From JBBSJZ01 sp041751935 (lineage in GTDB: Bacteria > Planctomycetota > Planctomycetia > Pirellulales > Pirellulaceae): a stretch of 64,000 nucleotides of DNA. The stretch spans positions 14,010-78,009 of the forward strand of contig JBGSIA010000228.1 in assembly GCA_041751935.1 (NCBI GenBank), given 5' to 3'. Below are positions 60,394 through 64,000 of the stretch, one piece after another. Each line of letters starts with the position of its first letter. The first letter of the stretch is position 1. The notes under the pieces are model-generated. The model made no database searches. It saw only the letters and a list, made by a program, of their open reading frames with translations, and was not told the DNA's origin. The translations under genes were made by a program, and so were the position numbers.

Positions 60394-60935
60394 GATGGGT
60401 TCTCGACAGAATTTGATTTTGTTCCATCAAACAAAAGCAAAAACTGCGCCTGCCCTTACGTCCCCCGACTGACTATAAAATGGATGCCCCGGATTTTATC
60501 GCGATAACTCCAAACCCAAACCGCTTCTGAGTCGAGGTTGTTAATGGCTAATAAACCGTACGCTAAGCCAATTTTAGACGAAAGAGCACACCCGCAATAG
60601 TGGTGGTTATTAGCCGATTCCATAGAGGTGTCTCGTTGAGAGGACAGCGATCGTGACTTGCATTTCAAGCTATGGAAGATTCCGGCGGTAACGACGGTAG
60701 CAAGTGGGTAACACACAGGGCCAGCAGAATTTGGTCGCTCTGGGTGGAACTACCTACCAGCCGAAGCGCAAGTGTGGCGAACTATTGGTTAGTCATCGCG
60801 ACAGCGACCGACAAAAGCTGAATTAAAAAATGAAGTCGAGACGGTTGGGGGCAGCCGTCTTGGACTAAATGATGAATTCTGTCACGTATTGCACTCGATG
60901 CCCCATTTAGGAAACTCTGAATGGGGCTGCCCACC
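60394..60935. other. Long intergenic region between divergent signalling genes
   Basis: About 540 bases with no convincing gene. GGCTAATAA (60546-60554) and TTATTAGCC (60607-60615) form a spaced inverted repeat, and GCCCCATT (60900-60907) with AATGGGGC (60920-60927) forms a hairpin just before the next start. Promoters for both flanking genes are expected. A small RNA is possible but unproven. Confidence 0.4.
60900..60927 (+). promoter_or_regulatory. Leader hairpin upstream of the RedB-like gene
   Basis: GCCCCATT (60900-60907) pairs with AATGGGGC (60920-60927) around a 12-base loop. It ends 8 bases before the ATG at 60936, in the usual ribosome-binding area, so it could control translation. 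It also buries the in-frame ATG at 60921 and supports the 60936 start. Confidence 0.45.
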
Positions 60936-61571
60936 ATGAACGTTGATCAAAGTGTCATCGTCGAACGACAGAATCGACATGCACCACTTACGATCATACT
61001 GCTGTTGATTTGGGGATTGATCGTCCTCGTCGGCTTCGGATCTCTGGTTGTTTATAGCCAGACTCCTGGGGCCCAGTCTGTCGAGGTTTCACCGGTCAAG
61101 CTCGACTCTCGTCCTTATCAAACGCTCAAGCAGTGGCAGTTAGTGGTGGGTATCCACCCGAAATGCAGTTGCTCGTTGGCGACTGTGTCGGAGCTACGTC
61201 GACTGCTCGCATCGGCTGGAAATGACGTGCGATGCACGGTCTATGTGTATGCACCACGCCAGGAGACACTGCAATGGAGCGACACGCCTTTGGTAAGAAC
61301 AGCACGCAAGATTCCTGAGGTTGACTTGGTACTTGATCCCGATGGTGAGACGATGGCTCAGTTTGGGATTCTGACTTCAGGCGACGTGGTGCTTGATGAC
61401 GCAACCGGGACGACACGCTTTCACGGCGGTATCACCGTCGCGCGTGGTCACGAGGGTTTGAATCTCGGCAGCGATTCGATTCTTGCGGTCATCAATGGAT
61501 CCATTCCACCAGCCAGCACGACCCATGTATACGGCTGCCGGATCAACAGTCTTAGGGAGCCATTAAAATGA
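60936..61571 (+). CDS. RedB-like membrane protein with thioredoxin-like domain
   Basis: The ATG at 60936 (MNVDQSVIVERQNRHA) is preferred over 60921, which lies in the leader hairpin. 211 residues: one transmembrane helix (TIILLLIWGLIVLVGFGSLV) and an extracytoplasmic thioredoxin-like fold with VVGIHPKCSCSLATVSELRR (a CSC site in place of CxxC), LVLDPDGETMAQFGILTSGD and GCRINSLRE. This resembles proteins called RedB in Myxococcus and planctomycetes. The stop overlaps the kinase start by 4 bases (ATGA), so it is probably the kinase's partner. Confidence 0.75.
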   Translation: MNVDQSVIVERQNRHAPLTIILLLIWGLIVLVGFGSLVVYSQTPGAQSVEVSPVKLDSRPYQTLKQWQLVVGIHPKCSCSLATVSELRRLLASAGNDVRCTVYVYAPRQETLQWSDTPLVRTARKIPEVDLVLDPDGETMAQFGILTSGDVVLDDATGTTRFHGGITVARGHEGLNLGSDSILAVINGSIPPASTTHVYGCRINSLREPLK

Positions 61572-63475
61572 GAGAACTGAGTATTCAATCCCGCGATCCG
61601 AGGGCGGACGCATTGTTCGACGAGTATCTCGTTGGCGTGCAGACGAAGATTGATCGCATTTTCGCTTGGCTATTCGTATCACAGTGGGCGTTCGTCCTGG
61701 TCACTGCAATGGTCATTTCTCCAATTGCATGGGATGAAAGAGAAAGCTCGCTTCATATTCACGTTTTTGCAGCGATTTTCCTGGGCGCGGCGATCATTAG
61801 CATGCCGTTGATTCTGATTGGATTCTTTGCTCGTCGTGATGTGACTCGATACGTGGTAGCGGCGGCGCAAGTGATGTTCTCGTCGCTCATCATTCATTTG
61901 ATGGGCGGACGTATTGAGGCCCATTTTCACATTTTTGGGTCGTTGGCAATTTTGTCTTTCTATCGCGATGCAAAAGTATTCATTCCTGCCGTGGGCTTGG
62001 TTTGCATTGACCACGCGGTTCGCGGCATGTATTGGCCGGATTCCGTCTTCGGCGCAAACGTCGTGGCCAGTTGGCGAACGCTCGAACACGCCGGTTGGGT
62101 CGCGTTTGAAACGGGTTTCTTAATCTGGGGTATTTCCCAGAGTCGCAATCACTTGCGACTGCTTGCAGCGTCTCAAATATCGTTAAGCGACGAGAAATCG
62201 ACTCTCGAAATAAAAGTCAAGGAGCGAGTCAGCGACTTGCAACGACAGCATAAGTTCTTACATCAGTTGATTGACAACATCCCCTGCGCCGTTCACTGGA
62301 AAAGTTGTGACTTGCGAATCGATGGCGGAAACCAATCCTTTTTAAAGGCGGTCGGGGCAAAGTCTGCCAAAGAGGTGGTTGGAAAATGTGCCGAAGACCT
62401 ACTTGATTTTGAAGATCACGGGAGCATCAACAGCGAAATCGATAGGCAAGTCTTGGAATCAGGGACTGCGGATATTCGCCGGGAGGTAAAAATCACTTAC
62501 GCCGATGGCATTGAACATACGGTTTTAAGTAGCAAAGTCCCACTTTTCGATGACCGAAATCAAGTCAATGGATTACTGGAAATTCTGGCGGATATGACTG
62601 AACATAAAGCGCTTGAATCACAGCTTGTTCAGTCCCAAAAGCTTGAGTCGATCGGGCAACTTGCTGCGGGTATCGCCCACGAAATCAACACGCCCATGCA
62701 ATGTGTCAGCGGCAATGTCGAGTACTTGAAAAACTGTTGCGAACGTTTGTTTGCCATCGTCGATGGCTATCATGCAATGTTGTTTGTTGATCAAGCGATG
62801 ACGTTAAATGTTCGCCGCGAAAAGATGACTCGCTTGATCGAAGAATGCCGTTTCGAACACGTTCGAGCACAGGCCCCGGCGGCGATCGCCGAAGCCGCCG
62901 AAGCGTCTCAGCGAGTGATCGAAATCGTCCGCGCGATGAAGGCGATGTCGCACCCCGGTACAACGACGAAAGTCTCGACTGATATCAATAGTCTCGTTCG
63001 CAACGCCGCGATGATCTCCAAAGGGCGTTGGAAGTATGCCGCTGAATTGGTGGTGGAGTTGCAAGATCCGCTGGTTGATGTCAAAGCCTTGCCGGCCGAG
63101 CTTAGCCAAGTGCTGTTGAATCTAATCGTTAACGCTGCTGATGCGATTGCAACTAAGAATGGTGAGGATAGTGGTGTCCTCGGTTTGATAACTATTTGCA
63201 CTCAAGTCCAGGACAATGGGGTCCGTATCGACGTCCAAGACAATGGCACAGGAATTCCCGAGAACGTCAAGCAGCGCGTGTTTGATCCATTCTTCACGAC
63301 GAAAGACGTTGGACGAGGAACCGGACAAGGTTTGGCAATCACTTACGACGTCGTTGTCAACAAACACGCTGGACGCATCAGCTTAGCAACAGAAATCGGC
63401 GTCGGAACGACGTTCAGTGTTTGGCTGCCGTGTGAACCATGTGCTGCTGAGCGAGAACTGATTGCGACAACGTAA
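61568..63475 (+). CDS. Membrane histidine kinase with a His-rich sensor region
   Basis: 635 residues. About six membrane helices fill residues 25-195, with conserved His in RIEAHFHIFGSLAILSFYRD and GLVCIDHAVRGMYW, a sensor module seen in planctomycete and other kinases. It is followed by a coiled-coil (about 200-225), a PAS-like domain (225-345), HisKA (LESIGQLAAGIAHEINTPMQ, His371) and HATPase (LLNLIVNAADAIATKN, DVQDNGTGIPENVKQRVFDP, GRGTGQGLAI). The protein should be an active kinase. Its partner receiver may be the gene at 63521. Confidence 0.88.
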   Translation: MRELSIQSRDPRADALFDEYLVGVQTKIDRIFAWLFVSQWAFVLVTAMVISPIAWDERESSLHIHVFAAIFLGAAIISMPLILIGFFARRDVTRYVVAAAQVMFSSLIIHLMGGRIEAHFHIFGSLAILSFYRDAKVFIPAVGLVCIDHAVRGMYWPDSVFGANVVASWRTLEHAGWVAFETGFLIWGISQSRNHLRLLAASQISLSDEKSTLEIKVKERVSDLQRQHKFLHQLIDNIPCAVHWKSCDLRIDGGNQSFLKAVGAKSAKEVVGKCAEDLLDFEDHGSINSEIDRQVLESGTADIRREVKITYADGIEHTVLSSKVPLFDDRNQVNGLLEILADMTEHKALESQLVQSQKLESIGQLAAGIAHEINTPMQCVSGNVEYLKNCCERLFAIVDGYHAMLFVDQAMTLNVRREKMTRLIEECRFEHVRAQAPAAIAEAAEASQRVIEIVRAMKAMSHPGTTTKVSTDINSLVRNAAMISKGRWKYAAELVVELQDPLVDVKALPAELSQVLLNLIVNAADAIATKNGEDSGVLGLITICTQVQDNGVRIDVQDNGTGIPENVKQRVFDPFFTTKDVGRGTGQGLAITYDVVVNKHAGRISLATEIGVGTTFSVWLPCEPCAAERELIATT

Positions 63476-63520
63476 ACGCTTTTTCAAGACACGTTCAATC
63501 TCTGCTTTCGAGACTCAAAA

Positions 63521-63943
63521 ATGCTTACGCGACTACTATTTGTTGATGACGACCCTAGTTTACTTAAAGCGATCGAACGCAATCTCTGCTTTGATTACGA
63601 ATTGAAGACAGCGGAATCCGGCCAGGCAGGGTTAGATACTATCGTCAACCAAGAACCGTTCACGGTTGTCGTTACCGACATGAAGATGCCGCAAATGAAT
63701 GGCATTCAGTTTATCGAACAAGCGAGAAAAGTGTCGCCAGATTCGATCTATATCATGCTGACCGGCAATCAAGACGTCGATACTGCGATTGGAGCTATCA
63801 ATGATGGCTCAGTATTTCGCTTCCTCAACAAGCCCTGTCCGATTAACGATATCAAGTTAGCGGGGTGCAGTCGGCTTGGTAGCAGGCTGTCCTGCGGCGA
63901 GATCACAGATTGCTATTGGATGAAAATGGCGTCCGTGTCCTAA
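63521..63943 (+). CDS. Response regulator receiver domain, apparently truncated at its 3' end
   Basis: 140 residues. The receiver is LLFVDDDPSLLKAIERNLCF, VVVTDMKMPQMNG (Asp53), IYIMLTGNQDVDTAIGAIND and RFLNKPCPINDIKLA. After about residue 114 the sequence GCSRLGSRLSCGEITDCYWM no longer resembles the fifth helix or the HD-GYP or output domain found behind such receivers. I infer that foreign DNA starts near 63861. The stop codon overlaps a new ATG (63943). Confidence 0.7.
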   Translation: MLTRLLFVDDDPSLLKAIERNLCFDYELKTAESGQAGLDTIVNQEPFTVVVTDMKMPQMNGIQFIEQARKVSPDSIYIMLTGNQDVDTAIGAINDGSVFRFLNKPCPINDIKLAGCSRLGSRLSCGEITDCYWMKMASVS

Positions 63944-63993
63944 TGAATGTTTTTGGTTTCGCGGCCAAACAACTCACTCGGAACGGACGCCAT
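63926..63993. mobile_element. Probable mobile-element end at the right edge (start near 63861)
   Basis: ATGGCGTCCGT (63926-63936) and ACGGACGCCAT (63983-63993) form a perfect 11-bp inverted repeat beside the truncated receiver. An open frame begins between them. These are signs of an insertion sequence or its leader structure. The right end lies outside the window, so the element type is unknown. Confidence 0.35.
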
Positions 63994-64000
63994 GCAAAAG
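63943..64000 (+). CDS. Start of an open frame running off the right edge
   Basis: Nineteen codons are visible, reading MNVFGFAAKQLTRNGRHAK. The ATG overlaps the stop of the truncated receiver. It could be the first part of a transposase, given the inverted repeat around it, but too little is visible to identify it. Confidence 0.35.
   Translation, partial: MNVFGFAAKQLTRNGRHAK

Overview
The window looks like a chromosomal segment of a planctomycete, most likely Pirellulaceae (Rhodopirellula or a close relative). The evidence is three DUF1559 prepilin-like proteins with the FTLVELLVVIAIIGVLVGLL-type N-terminus, a PVC-type haem-binding dehydrogenase with a C-terminal cytochrome c motif, several planctomycete-type HtrA/S41 proteases, a RedB-like protein, and many short conserved hypotheticals. 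Base composition is moderate to slightly GC-rich. Genes lie on both strands in short operons, and no rRNA, CRISPR array or prophage was seen. Family names come from recognising motifs by eye; no database search was run.

Layout. 1-10 kb: the end of a thioredoxin-family gene, a prenyltransferase-repeat protein, a DPFGG-repeat secreted protein, an S41 protease, a membrane protein, a lipoprotein, an HtrA protease, SixA and a metallophosphoesterase. 10-20 kb: a macro-like/RNase HI/zinc-ribbon fusion, hisF, a DUF1559 protein, aroH, the pstSCA phosphate transporter (no pstB beside it), a second DUF1559 protein and an ArsR regulator. 20-21.5 kb: a decayed island ending at tRNA-Pro(UGG), holding fragments that look like DUF3375 (Wadjet JetA family), a HEAT-repeat protein with an in-frame stop, and a serine-recombinase C-terminus. 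21.6-29.8 kb: an agmatine deiminase operon, then hpf, a PTS IIA, HPr, enzyme I, a TIGR03936 protein and RNase G/E. 30-45 kb: a HTH protein, a 1156-residue membrane protein with a very long hydrophilic tail, dihydroorotase, an MBL hydrolase, an epimerase, an active and a degenerate trypsin/PDZ protein side by side, an alpha/beta hydrolase overlapping metG, an ABC ATPase and ispF. 45-56.6 kb: the PVC dehydrogenase, a SWIM-SNF2 helicase, the third DUF1559 protein with a small lipoprotein, and rpmE-prfA-prmC-HAD. 56.7-64 kb: a signalling cluster.

The signalling cluster is the most interesting part. It starts with a multi-PAS hybrid histidine kinase whose fourth PAS is a canonical LOV (blue-light, flavin) domain with GRNCRFLQG. 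Its N-terminal receiver has Glu in place of the phospho-acceptor Asp. An in-frame TAG, at a site where relatives carry Trp, cuts the kinase inside its ATPase domain and separates the C-terminal receiver. A FixJ-type regulator faces it. Next come a RedB-like thioredoxin-fold membrane protein translationally coupled to a second membrane histidine kinase, and a receiver gene that seems cut by a mobile element running off the right edge.

Other candidates for something new are the macro-like/RNase HI/zinc-ribbon fusion near 10 kb, the tRNA-Pro island, and a regulatory-type PTS set with hibernation factor and RNase G but no sugar permease.
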